From contig BSBM01000152.1 of assembly GCA_027924585.1 (NCBI GenBank), positions 876,001 to 940,000 of the forward strand: a stretch of 64,000 bases of DNA, given 5' to 3'. The notes under the pieces are model-generated. The model did not search any database, was not told the origin of the DNA, and saw nothing but the letters and a program-made list of their open reading frames with translations. The translations under genes were made by a program, and so were the position numbers. This document shows, in pieces, positions 1 through 12,200 of this stretch. How positions within the stretch are numbered: the first letter of the stretch is position 1; the number at the start of each line of letters is the position of its first letter. The DNA is from Larix kaempferi. Its lineage: Eukaryota > Streptophyta > Pinopsida > Pinales > Pinaceae.

Positions 1-110
1 AAAGAACCAAACATTTTTAAGTTCACATGCACTACATTCGGATTCTGGTGCATGACAGATTGATTGTGTTGCCCCACCGGTGAGCAAACTGCTGACATTT
101 TCACTAAATC
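1..110 (+). pseudogene. Ty1/copia pol 3' end (RNase H C-terminus), left half
   Basis: Read in frame 1 from the window start, the final codons before the gypsy insertion give TADIFTKS, the hallmark end of copia RNase H (family consensus ADIFTK). The reading resumes after the insertion at 13590 with FIKKYFSHLNLHLGV and then a stop. A TGA lies earlier in the same frame, so the gene was already decayed or has decayed since. The 111-13589 chromovirus splits the gene inside the codons for TKS. Only the last few dozen codons are in the window; the rest of the element lies to the left. The element type is firm because the C-terminal motif, polypurine tract and LTR follow in the right order. Confidence 0.75.
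106..110. other. Left target-site duplication AAATC
   Basis: AAATC directly precedes the TGTAAC terminus of the 5' LTR and is identical to 13590-13594. A 5 bp duplication is normal for Ty3/gypsy integrase. Confidence 0.93.
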
Positions 111-3100
111 TGTAACAAACCCTTTTTGTTAAAAAACATTTTGTGTTAGAAACATTATGATAACTTTTATTGTAAAGTTTTATGTTGGACAGGTGTCCAA
201 GGATGACTGTAATTTCCACAATATTTTATTTTTTAATAAATAAAATAGGAGACAAACACCTAAGAGGACTATTGAAAGAGTGGTTACTGATCCACCAGGT
301 GGAATAGAAACTGGGGTAGAAGACAATGGACAAGTGGCAGCATCATGATGCAACTAACTAGCTGTTGGTATGGGACAACTCCCTCGAAATGTGGTCATAG
401 TGTCCTGAAAGATGGGACTGGAGCTTGAGACACCTTTATTTCAAACTGGCCAATAAAGACCTGGGCAGTCTATATAATAGCCATTAAATTATGAACTGAG
501 GTTCATCACTTTTCCTGACGAGGAAATTTACCTTGGAGTTTTGCTGTGTTTGCACCCAAGAGATTTGATGAGAGGATATGCTAAGTTGTTGATCATGTTG
601 TGAGTCTGCCAAACTCTATTGAGTTCAAGTGTTTGACGTTGGGTGCTGAAGGTATGTTTTTACAGGAGTTTGATGCTGAGTGCTGAAAGCATTTTTTAGT
701 GCCTTGCTTCTACACAGATTTCATCTACTTAATGGCTCAGTAAGCAAGCTCAGGGGTTCACAAGAAGCCAGCAGTTTGCTGCTTTTTCTAGAATAGATTG
801 GGAGGAACAGGCCTCCTTGGGTGTTTGTCGGCCCTATCTTCATTTACAGGTTTTACTTACTTTTTCTAATTTCATGCAGTTAAAATTTCTATCTGTTATC
901 ATTAATTTACTGTTTCCAAAGATTTGATTGAACACACACATTTATTTTTATTTCTAAGTTAAATACGATTCTGATTTAGTATTGAGTTTTATGAAGAAAT
1001 GAATAAAATTTTCTCTGCATTTTTCCCCATGCTAACAAATTGGCATCGTACTCCAGTACAGAGAATGAATAAATTATGAGTAGATTCGATAGGCAAATTG
1101 CCAGATGAATGAGAAGATTTATTATGTACATTTCGTTAGTTTCCTACTATTAATATTCAGTATCAATGTTCATAATCCCATGTTTTTCCTTCCTCCTCCT
1201 TATAAAAAAATTTACTACTTCTTTGTATTCCTTGCAGTAGAATGTTTCGAATTCACAGTTCTCAACATTTACTTTCCAAGTATACTGTACATTATTATTC
1301 TGCCAGGTTTAAAGTTTAAAATAGGGTTTTATGCTTTCATATTTTCTTCTTAAATTCATTTAATTTCTAAATTCTATTTCTACACTTTATCTTCATTACA
1401 GTAAACAGAATAAACTTACATAATAGAGTCTGTTTATAGTTTCTCAAAAACTCACAGGACTCAACAAAAAACCCTAAACATTTCCATTTCGCAAACTTTA
1501 GTTTGACAGAGATGGCATATCATTTTACTTAAACAGTTCTTAAACATAATGTCAAAACACATGTTTATTTCCATAAAATGAAACATGTAACTGTATTCAT
1601 TCCTACAGATTGAGCTAGTCAAATATCTCAGTATCATCTCAAAGTTCCTGTTATTACATTTACAGTAGAATAACTCTAAACAGCAGTAGCAAAAACAAGT
1701 TTGGATTATCGAGACCTTAATGTTGAGCAAACTCAAAACCATATATTTTAAATAGAGACAAACCCTAACCCTTAGATATTCTTGTAGAATAAAAACGCAG
1801 CATCATTTTAAAATCGACGAACTACACACAGGCTGAAACCATCACATAGATTACAAACATCTACCATTATTCATTGAAACACATGATTTTTACTTTATCC
1901 AAAGTCTATGAATGAGAACACTTTCCCATGACCGTTACATGTTACAGTTCATTATTTCTACAAAGGAAACGATAGCAAGGAAGTACTGATTCCTAGTTCA
2001 CAACTATAACTTTTTATACATCAAAGCTTAAATGCAGAACCATTTTAAAAACAAGTTTCACATCTACATTTTACACTTCCAAATCACAGGATACATTCCA
2101 AGTTCGAAACCCCAAAAGACGAACGAGACAAGTGTTACAAAACTGGTTTATTAGAGTCTCGTTTAATAAAAACTCGACGGAGGAGAGGAGGTTTCATCAA
2201 CAGAAGATACATTTTATTTTTGACACAAAACTTAAAATCCCGTTACTCTAACCAGGCAAGCCGAAAGGCATCCACCTTACTTACATCTAAACACAACACA
2301 GTACTGGAAATCCCTTTCCAAAAACCACAAGATGGTTCAAACATCAACGATGGTCATTCTACCAGGAGAACCTACGAAGGGTTATGCCACCGGGGCTTAC
2401 CAGTTAAACGAGCCATCAACTGCCATCAAGCTTCAACTCTATAACTCCACGACGAAGGCAACACCTACCACAAAAACTACCACGGGGTTATAACATGATT
2501 CCAAAACAAATATTATATGCAAGACCAAAACTGTAAATATAGCAAATAGTCTTTATAAAGTCGAGCTTACCTTGTAAGAGCAGGAAGATGAATTTCCTTA
2601 CGCTTCTAGTTTTATAAATCATCCAACCGACTTAACAGGCGCAGCATACAGTTATGAAAATCTCAGGCTCTGAATATAATTCCAACAAAAACCCTATCCT
2701 GTTACACGACGAAAGCCATAGGGCTTCAACCCATATTCTCCATTTGAACCATTGAAACTTATACAACAGGCTTCCACCATTAATTCCTAAATATTGAAGT
2801 TGCAGAGCTACTAAAGAAACAACCAGAGGTCGAACCCTAACATTCAGCGGCCTGTCGGCCTCTCCCCCAAATCCAGGGATCCAAATGAATGCGAATGGTA
2901 AAACAAACAACGGTATAGTAAGTGCATTAGGGTTTTAGTTTTTTGATAATCCAGACAGACCATATCAACGGGTGAGATCGGGCCAGCCAAGCAACGCCAC
3001 TACCAAGACAGCAGTATGATCAACCTACTCTTTAATAGCTCATTCAATGCCGAGCCCAGTTGGAGGCCACATCACCAAGGTGCAGCATACAGCTCGACAA

Positions 3101-4426
3101 GCTTCCCACATTCCTTACGAAGTTCATCACGTGGAGCCGGTTACAGGTAATAGCCAACGGGACAACCCACTAACAAGTTACAGGGTTCATAAATGCTCAA
3201 ATCCTACGTATCAGCCTTGCCAAACCACGCCTGCGATAGTATTAACTCTTGTCAACATCGTATTAAATGGCAATAGCACGATCCCTGTACCATATCCATA
3301 TTATATATATTACCAAACCTTGTTTGCAAATTCGCATAGTATCCATGTATTATATATTTCCAATGTTAAGTTTTATTTCGTATAGTGTGCATGTAATATA
3401 ATTCCAACGATTAAATTCCATTTCGCATAAGGTTGATGCGTTGTATTTCTAACATTACCCCATTAAAATCATAGGGTATTGTGACAAACTTATATATGTC
3501 ACAATTACATAACAAATCAACATTTTGTCCACACATTCATATAGTAATTTTGGATGCATGTGATAATAGGTCATATAGCTTCGAAGGCTAATTTTTTTAC
3601 ATGCACCATAGCATTGTAATAATGCTAACATTATTATACAATAGCATTATCGAATTAAATAAGGTAGGATTTCAATCCTAAGAAACCCCACTAGATACTT
3701 GGTAACATTATTCACTAGGGTCACTTATTGTTCAACCTTGTCGTAACAATAGATATCATCATATGCTTGTCGTTATAGAGATTTAAAGACCTTTCACTAA
3801 AGTCATATAATGTTCAACCTTGTCACATCATTCGGACTATTAGAACTCTCGTAATATTTATATAAATTGTAATTCTAGTAATATCTATCAATGATTACAA
3901 CAGAAGTATAGTGTAAAATATCTCTAGCTACACTCTCACATCATAGGATAAAAATAGTACAAGTTGATAAAAGAAAAACTGAAACTTCATACCATTGATA
4001 CCCTCATACATGGCAATACACACATCTATCTTAAAAACAGAGACGGCTAGCTGAAGCATATAACATTTTCTTGAAATACTTGAATTATTTTATTACTTTA
4101 CCTATAGATCTGCGAAAGAAAAAGTCCAATGCTTTAGCTATCAAAGCTAAGTAAACCCAAGGACACCTTGTAGAAACCCTTTCAGAAATATGCAAACAAA
4201 GACGTCAGTATTATTGCTAGAACCATGACACATGAGAAGTTAAACATTGTTTTATCGCATTTTATTTATAATCTGTTGTCTTTCTATGTTCAGAAATAAC
4301 AATGGTAATCATGTGAAGCTGCCATTAGTTAATTAGTTAAATATCTTTCATTCCGCAGTTAGCATTTTCCTTGTGATTTTGCTATGTCAAAAATTTTGAA
4401 TTTTTAACGATTTTTGGGATGTTACA
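111..4426 (+). repeat. 5' LTR of the chromovirus (4316 bp)
   Basis: It matches 9275-13589 along its whole length, 4316 against 4315 bp, and both copies start TGTAAC and end GTTACA. By eye the first 300 bp differ from the 3' copy at about 16 positions, so the insertion is not recent. It is AT-rich with no open frame of note; the short frames inside it occur in both LTRs at matching places and look like chance. A short imperfect duplication of a segment containing GCTGAGTGCTGAA lies around 630-700. Confidence 0.95.
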
Positions 4427-4428
4427 TG

Positions 4429-4440
4429 TGGTATCAGAGT
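4429..4440 (+). other. Primer binding site, initiator-Met tRNA type
   Basis: TGGTATCAGAGT lies 2 nt after the LTR. It matches the usual plant retroelement site complementary to the 3' end of initiator tRNA-Met (TGGTATCAGAGC) except for the last base. This fixes the plus-strand orientation. The leader to the gag start at 4577 carries no frame that I recognise. Confidence 0.9.
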
Positions 4441-4576
4441 GTGAGTTCAAATTCTAGGTCTGATTTAGGCTCACGCACACAAGCAGAAAAAAAGCAAATC
4501 AGAAAGTTTATGTGACTAACTTTTTAATTCAAATTTTATTTTTTGCACAGAACAGATTGACCTTTAAATTGCAGGT

Positions 4577-5842
4577 ATGGAAATAGCAAAAGAATCAACA
4601 GATGATAGATCTCCTCGTAATGAACGTGTTAATAATAATAATTCTGAAGGAATTTATGTTGAATTGAATAACCAATCTTCTGAAATTTTACGCACTGTAC
4701 AAGATTTAAAATTCGAGTTAAAAGCTGTTAAAAAAGAGAATGAACGGATCCTTAAGGTTCAGGAGGAGTTACAACAAAATTTAAGGGAGAACTGTCATAA
4801 TGATGTAAGAGGCAGAAAATTAGAAATGAAGTTTGATTCTAAAACAATGTCCCACAAACATAAGCATAAGAAAGCAAGAAATGATAAAAGGAACAATTAC
4901 TCATCCTCTAAATCTGATCCAAGTAATAATGACTTTAATTATGACAGGAGTAACAGTGAATGCTGCTCTAAAAAGAGAAAACATAAACATCATGAATATA
5001 TTACTGGAGAATTTAAAAATATTAAGCCACCTACCTTTAATGGCGAAAGTGAGAAGGGTGAGACAACAGAAGCTTGGCTTTCTGGAATGAAGAAGTACTT
5101 TAATATTTACGACTACTCTTCTCAACCAAAAGCCAAGATGACTATTTACAATCTGACCGGAAAGGAAAATATTTGGTGGCAGGATCTTAAAAGAATTAAG
5201 AGTATAAAAGAAAGAGAAGTAACTTGGAATATGTTTAAAAGTTTGTTTAAAAAGAAGTTTTTGTCGGAACAATATTTTGAAGATAAGTCAAAGGAGTTTT
5301 ACGATTTGAAGCTGGAAACAATGAACATGAAAGAATTGTTCAGCAAGTTTCTTAGCTTGCTGAGGTATGTACCTTACATGGTCGAGGAAAAGCCTAAAGT
5401 GCAAAGGTTTCTCAGCTGTTTACCTTTCAATATAAAGGACTGTATTGACTATGATAACCCTTCCACTTTGGAAGAGGCCATGAGAAAGGCAAATTTTTGT
5501 TTCGATCAAAACAGAAAAAGAGAAGGAACAACTGGCTGGAAGAACAGTAAGACTAATCAGTTTGATTATAAAAAGAAGAATTTTAATCATAATTCTGGAA
5601 GCTTTAAGAAAAGTTTTAATAAAAGAGATATTCCTAATCATAATAATTACAAGAATAATGCATCTCAAAACTTTACTGCTACAAGAAATGTACCTAACAA
5701 TAATAATCACAGCAATAACAATAATAACAACAGGTATGCTGAACAGAAAGGACCCTTGAAGTGCTATGACTATGGCGGACCACATAAGAGAGCAGATTGC
5801 CCACGCAACAAGAGGACAACCAACAATATTCACACTATTTAA
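4577..5842 (+). CDS. gag: Chromovirus Gag polyprotein (open, zinc knuckle damaged)
   Basis: The 421-residue frame is open throughout. Gag builds the cytoplasmic virus-like particle and binds the element RNA. Residues about 30-75 are heptad-like and charged, consistent with a coiled coil. Residues about 85-145 are rich in His, Lys and Asn. Residues about 150-310 match the retrotransposon gag domain (PPTFNGE, AWLSGMKKYF, WWQDL, FKKKFL). A C-terminal Asn/Lys-rich linker leads to a CCHC knuckle reading CYDYGGPHKRADC, where the second Cys is Tyr; that would weaken zinc binding. Protease sequence follows the TAA at 5840 in the same frame. The ATG at 4577 is the first one after the primer site and opens the frame. 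Confidence 0.88.
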   Translation: MEIAKESTDDRSPRNERVNNNNSEGIYVELNNQSSEILRTVQDLKFELKAVKKENERILKVQEELQQNLRENCHNDVRGRKLEMKFDSKTMSHKHKHKKARNDKRNNYSSSKSDPSNNDFNYDRSNSECCSKKRKHKHHEYITGEFKNIKPPTFNGESEKGETTEAWLSGMKKYFNIYDYSSQPKAKMTIYNLTGKENIWWQDLKRIKSIKEREVTWNMFKSLFKKKFLSEQYFEDKSKEFYDLKLETMNMKELFSKFLSLLRYVPYMVEEKPKVQRFLSCLPFNIKDCIDYDNPSTLEEAMRKANFCFDQNRKREGTTGWKNSKTNQFDYKKKNFNHNSGSFKKSFNKRDIPNHNNYKNNASQNFTATRNVPNNNNHSNNNNNNRYAEQKGPLKCYDYGGPHKRADCPRNKRTTNNIHTI

Positions 5843-8800
5843 GCAGAACCTACAGTTGGAGACATCGCAAGAGAAATGCCCAGGATAAATGCAGCGTTGA
5901 AAAATCATCAAGCTGACCATCAAACATCCATGGTCAAAATTGAAGGTATGATACAAAACGAATCTATTTCTATTCTGATAGATCCAGGTGCGAATCTGAG
6001 TTATATTTCACCTACTTTAGTAAACCGTTGCAAGTTAAAAGTAGAGAAATTTGATAATGCATGATTAGTTCAGCTTGCAATATGTAATAAAAGAAAAGTT
6101 ACAGATTTTGTCAAGGGTTGTGAAGTATTTATAAGTCAGTTAAAAACGCAAATTAATCTAAATGTTTTACCCTTAGAATCATATGACTTGTTGATTGGTA
6201 TGGACTGACTTGAACAACATAGAGATTTACTGAATTGTTATGACAAATATTTTACCTGTGTAAATAATGAAGGTAATATAGAAACAATAAAAGGAATTCA
6301 TAGGAAGATTTCAGTAAGACAGATTTCTGCTCTACAAGTAAAGAGAGCTACCAGAAAAAGCTGTAAAATGTTTGATGTTAATGTTATTAATGACGAGTGT
6401 TCATCTAAAGAAGACAAGTTAAAATTTGAGGATACTCCCATCCTTAGAGACTTTTCTGACGTATTCCTGAAAGAAATTCCAGGATTACCTCCGAAAAGGG
6501 AACTTGATTTCACCATTGAGTTAGTACCCAGTGCGGTACCAAACTCGAAGGCCCCCTATAGGATGAATATTCTAGAGTTAAATGAGTTAAAATCTCAGTT
6601 GAAAGAATTAATAGATAAAAACTAAATAAGGCCTAGCATGTCTCCTTGGAGCACCAGTAATTTTTGTTAAAAAAAAGGACGGTACCATGCGATTGTGCAT
6701 CGATTACCGTCAGCTTAATAAAATGACAATTAAGAACCGATATTCCTTACCCAGCATAGATGATCTATTTGATCAAGTACGCAGAGCAGAGATATTCACT
6801 AAAATCGATTTAAGGTCAAGGTATCATCAGGTCTGAATAAAAGACGAGGCCATATTCAAAACTGCATTCAGAATGCATTATGTACACTACGAGTTTGTAG
6901 TTATGCCTTTTGGGCTAACCAACGCACCGGAAGTGTTTGTTTGTTTAATGAACAATGTTCTGCATAAATATTTGGATAAGTTTGTAGTGGTATTCATTGA
7001 TGATATTCTAGTTTATTCGAAAACTAAAGAAGAGCATGATGAACATTTAAAAATAATTCTGCAAGTACTAAGAGAACATTAGCTTTATGCTAAGTTCAGT
7101 AAATGTGACTTTTATAAAGATAAAATACAGTATTTAGGTCATATAATTTCTAAAGACGAAATTTTCATTGACTCTGATAAGATAAAAGCAATTAATGAAT
7201 AGCCTATCACCAAAGACGTAACTGATGTACGGTCATTTATGGAGATAACAGGTTATTACAAAAAGTTTATTGAAGGGTTCTCTAGAATTGCTAACCCCAT
7301 CACTTCTTTGCAAAAGAAAGGGAATAAATTCGTATGGGATCAAAAATGTCATGAAAGCTTTAATAAGTTAAAGGAATTATTAACCACTGCACCCATCTTA
7401 AAAATTGCAGATCCCAATAAGGATTTCGTCGTATGCATGGATGCATGCAACGATGGACTTGGAGGGGTCTTAAGTCAAGAAGGTCATGCCATTGCTTTTG
7501 AGTCAATGAAGTTAAAATTCCATGAAAAGAATTATGCAACTTATGATCTTGAGTTGGCAACCGTGATACATGCACTAAAAATGTGGCGCCATCACTTGAT
7601 TGGAAGAAAATTTATTTTAATAACAGATAATAAAGGCTTAAAGTATTTATTGGATCAAACGAATCTTCACGCAAGGCAAGCAAGATGGCTAGCTTTCCTT
7701 AGCGAGTATGATTTCGAGATTCAACGCATCAAAGGGAAGGAAAACAAGGTTGCTGATGCCTTGAGCAGAAATGCCAAATTAAACTTTGTGGCAGCAATCA
7801 GCATGTTTAAGACAGATCTGGAAAATCAGATCGAAGAAGGAATTAAGCAAGACTAAAATTACCGAAAATTACATGCTAAAATGGCTGGAAATTCATCTGA
7901 AAAATTAATAACAGATTACAGTATTAATGAAAAAAGCTTCTTAACTTATAAAAACAGAATTTATGTGCCTCATATGTTGAAAGTTAAGTTGTTGATTTTG
8001 GATGAAGTTCATAAGAGTCTTTATTCAGGACATCCTGGTTATCAAAAAATGATAACTATGTTAAGAAAAGATTATTTTTGGTCCAACATAAAGAATGAAG
8101 TGGCTGAATACATAGTTATATGTTTTGAATGTCAGAATATTAAAGCTGAACATCAACATCCAGCTGGACTATTGCTGCCCTTACCAATTCCAGAATGGAA
8201 ATGGGAAATTATAAGTATTGATTTTATCACTAGTTTTCCTAGAAATCAGAAGCAGAATGACTCAATCATGGTTATTATTGATAAACTTAGTAAAGCTACT
8301 CATTTTATTCCTATTAAAACTACTTTCAAGGATTCTAACATTGCAGATATTTTCATAAAGCAAATTTTTCGCTTGCACATAATTCGAAAGGTAATTATTT
8401 CAGATCGGGACTCTAAGTTCACCAGATATTTTTGGACAGCACTTCTTTTCACCCACAAATTAATGGTCAAACAGAAAGGGTAAATCAGATTTTAGAAAAC
8501 ATGTTAAGATTATATGTTAAGGATCAGCCATCTAAGTGGGAAGATTTCTTACATTTAACAGAATTTGCCTAAAATAATAATTATCAAGCATCTACTAAGT
8601 TAAGTCCATTTGAGATTCTGTATGGAAGAAAATGTTGTACTCACATTTCTTGGGATAATCCTGTAGACAGATTAATGTTAGGGCCAGATTTATTGAAAGA
8701 GATGGAGCTAACCGTGAAACAGATTCAAGGTAACTTAAAGGTTGCTCAAGATCGGCATAAAAGCTATGCAGATTTGAAACACACTGAAAGAGAATTTCAG

Positions 8801-9235
8801 GTAGGAGACCATGTTTTTATAAAGGTAAAACCCAAGAAAAGTTCTTTGAAGTTTGGAAGTTGTGTTAAACTAGCACCAAGGTATTGTGGACCATTCGAAA
8901 TCATATCAAGGATTGGAGCTGTCGCATATCAATTGACATTGCCATATAATTTAAAAATCCACAATGTTTTTCACATTTTTGTTTTAAAGAAGTATGTGCA
9001 CGATGTTACTCATGTGCTGAATTGGAATGACATATAGGTGGAACCCGAATGAGATTTTCAGGTGGAACCGGACTATATTCTCGATCGGAGGGAAATTATG
9101 CTTCAGAATCGCACCATAGGACAGATAAAGGTGCAATGGAAGCACCTTAGCCCTAATGAAGCTACTTGGGAACTAGAAAGTGATATGTGGGCAGCATATC
9201 CAGTTCTGTTCCATGAGGAACTTGATGATGAATAA
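5843..9235 (+). pseudogene. pol: Chromovirus pol: protease, RT, RNase H, integrase, chromodomain (broken)
   Basis: Domains in order: aspartic protease with DPG in place of the usual D-S/T-G (5981); RT with MPFGLTNAP and FIDDILVYS, the catalytic DD at 6999-7004; RNase H with CMDACNDGLGGVL near 7430; integrase with an HHCC zinc region (HKSLYSGH, CFEC; 8010-8135), then IDFIT and SDRDSKFT; and a chromodomain at about 9060-9235. In-frame stops start at 5840, 6062, 6206, 6623, 6834, 7080, 7200, 7854, 8570, 9035 and 9050. A 2 nt loss near 6648 and a deletion near 8440 shift the frame. The stops at 6062, 6206, 6834 and 7200 fall where related proteins usually have Trp. The product would have copied and integrated the element; this copy cannot. 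Confidence 0.92.
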
Positions 9236-9261
9236 GCAACATCGAGGACGATGTTGAGCTT

Positions 9262-9274
9262 AAATGGGGGTGTT
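9262..9274 (+). other. Polypurine tract of the chromovirus
   Basis: AAATGGGGGTGTT sits directly before the TGTAAC start of the 3' LTR, where plus-strand DNA synthesis is primed. Position and the G run support the call. Confidence 0.75.
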
Positions 9275-12200
9275 TGTAACATACCCTTTTTGTTGGAAAA
9301 CATTTTGTGTTAGAAACATTATGATAACTTTTATTGTAAAGTTTTATGTTGGACAGGTGTCCAAGGATGACTGTAATTTGCACAATATTTTATTATTTAA
9401 TAAATAAAATAGGAGACAAACACCTAAGAGGACTATTGAAAGAGTGGTTACTAATCTAATAGGTGGAATAGAATCTGGGGTAGAAGGCAATGGACAAGTG
9501 GCAGCATTATGATGCATCTAACTAGCTATTGGTATGAGACAACTCCCTTGAAATGTGGTCATAGTGCCCTGAAAGATGGGACTGGAGCTTGAGAGTCATT
9601 TATTTCAAACTGACCACTAAAGACCTAGGCAGTCTATATAATAGCCATCAAATTATGAACTGAGGTTCATCACATTTCCTGACGAGGAAATTTACCTTGA
9701 GGTTTTGTTGTGTTTGCACCCAAGAGATTTGATGAGGGGATATGCTAAGTTGTTGATCATGTTGTGAGTCTGCCAAACTCTATTGAGTTCAGGAGTTTGA
9801 TGCTGAGTGCTGAAGGCATGGTTTTACAGGAGTTTGATGCTGAGTGCTGAAGGCATTTTTGAGTACCTTGCTTCTACACAGATTTCACCTACTTAGTGGC
9901 TAAGTAAGCAGGCTCAGGGGTTCACAAGAAACCAACAGTTTGTTGTTTTTTTCTGGAATAGGTTGGGAGGAACAGGCCTCCTTGGGTGTTTGTCGGCCCT
10001 ATCTTCATTTACAATTTTTACTTACTTTTTCAAATTTCATGCAGTTAAAATTTCTATCTGTTATCGTTAATTTACTGTTTCCAAAGATTTGACTGAACAC
10101 ACACATTTATTTTTATTTCTAAGTTAAATAGAATTCTAACTTAGTATTGAGTTTTTTGACGAAATGAATAAAATGTTCTCTTCATTTTTCCCCATGTTAA
10201 TGAATCGGCATCATACTCCAGTACAGAGAATGAATAAATTATGAGTAAATTCTATAGGCAGATTGCCAAATGAATGAGAAGATTTATTCTATACATTTCG
10301 TCGGTTTTCCTACTATTAATATTCAGTATCAATGTTCATAATCCCATGTTTTTCCTTCCTCCTTATAAAAAATTTTACAAGTTCTCAGCATTCCTTGCAG
10401 TAGAATGTTTCGAATTTATAGTTCTAAACATTTATTTTCCAAGTATACTATACATTATTATTCTGCCAGGTTTAAAGTTTAAAATATGGTTTTATGCTTT
10501 CATATTTTCTTCTTAAATTCATTTAATTTCTAAATTCTATTTCTGCACTTTATCTTCATTACAGTAAACAAAATAAACTTACATGTCTGTTTATAGTTTC
10601 TCAAAAACTCACAGGACTCAACAGAAAACCCTAAACCCTAAACATTTCCATTTCGCAAACTTTAGTTTGACAGAGCTGGCATATCATTTTATTTAAACAG
10701 TTATTAAACATAATGTCAAACCACATGTTTATTTCCATAAAACAAAACATGTAACTGTATTCATTCCTATAGATCGAGCTAGTCAAATATCTCAGTATCA
10801 TCTCAAAGTTCCTGTTATTACATTTACAGTGGAACAACTCTAAACAACAGTAGCAAAAACAAGTTTGGATTGCCGAGACCTTAACGTTGAGCAAACTCAA
10901 AACCACATATTTTAAATAGAGACAAACCCTAACCCTTAGAAATTCTTGTAGAATAAAAACGCAACATCATTTTAAAATCAACGAACTACACACAGGCCGG
11001 AACCGTAACATAGATTACAAACATCTAGCATTGTTCATTGAAACACATCAGTTTTACTTTATCCAAACTATGTTAATGAGAACACTTTCCCACGACTGTT
11101 ACATGTTACAGTTGATTATTTCTACAAAGGAAACGATAGCAAAGAAGTATCGAATCCTAGTTCACAACTATAACTTTTTATACATCAAAGCTTAAACGCA
11201 GAACCATTTTAAAAACAAGTTTCACATCTACATTTTTCACATCCAAATCATAGGATACATTCCAAGTTCGAAACCCCAAAAGACGAACGAGACAAGTGTT
11301 ACAAAACTGGTTTATTAGAGTCTCGTTTAATAAAACCTCGACGGAGGAGAGGAACTTTCATCAAGAGAAGATACATTGTCTTTTTGACACAAAACTTAAA
11401 ATCTTGTTACTCTAACCAGGTAGGCCGAAAGGCATCCACCTTACTTACATCTAACACAACATAGTACCGGAAATCCCTTTCCAAAAACCACAAGATGGTT
11501 CAAACATCAACGATGGCCATTCTACCAGGAGAACCTACGAAGGGTTATGCCACCGGGGCTTACCGGTTAAACGAGCCATCAACTACCATCAAGCTTCAAC
11601 TCTATAACTCCATGACGAAGGCAACACCTACCACACAAAATACCACAGGGTTATAACATGATTCCAAAACAAATATTATACGCAAGACCAAAACTATAAA
11701 TATAGCAAATAGTCTTCATAAAGCCGAGCTTACCTTGTAAGAGCAAGAAGATGAATTTCCTTACGCTTCCAGTTTTCTAAATCATCCAACCGACACAACA
11801 GGAGCAGCATACAGTTACGAAAATCTTAGGCTCTGAATATAATTCCAATGAAAACCCTATCCTGTTACACGACGAAAGCCACAGGGCTTCAACCCATATT
11901 CTCCATTCGAACCATGGAAACTTATACAATAGGCTTCCACCATTAATTCCTGAAGATTGAAGGTGCAGAGCTACCAAAGAAACAATCAGAGGTCGAAACC
12001 TACCATTCAGCGGCCTGTCGGCCTCTCCCCCAAAGCCAGGGCTCCAAATGAATGCGAATGGTAAAACAAACAATGGTATAGTAAGTGCATTAGGGTTTTA
12101 GTTTTTTGATAATCGAGACAAACCAAATCAACAGGTGAGATCGGGCCAGCCAAGCAATGCCACTACCAAGACAGCAGTACGATCAACCTACTCTTTAATA

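Noticed and set aside
2220-3385. Frames of 74-112 codons inside the chromovirus LTR, with partial counterparts at 11777-12547
   Set aside because: Present only because the LTR is duplicated. There is no domain, and starts and ends differ between copies.
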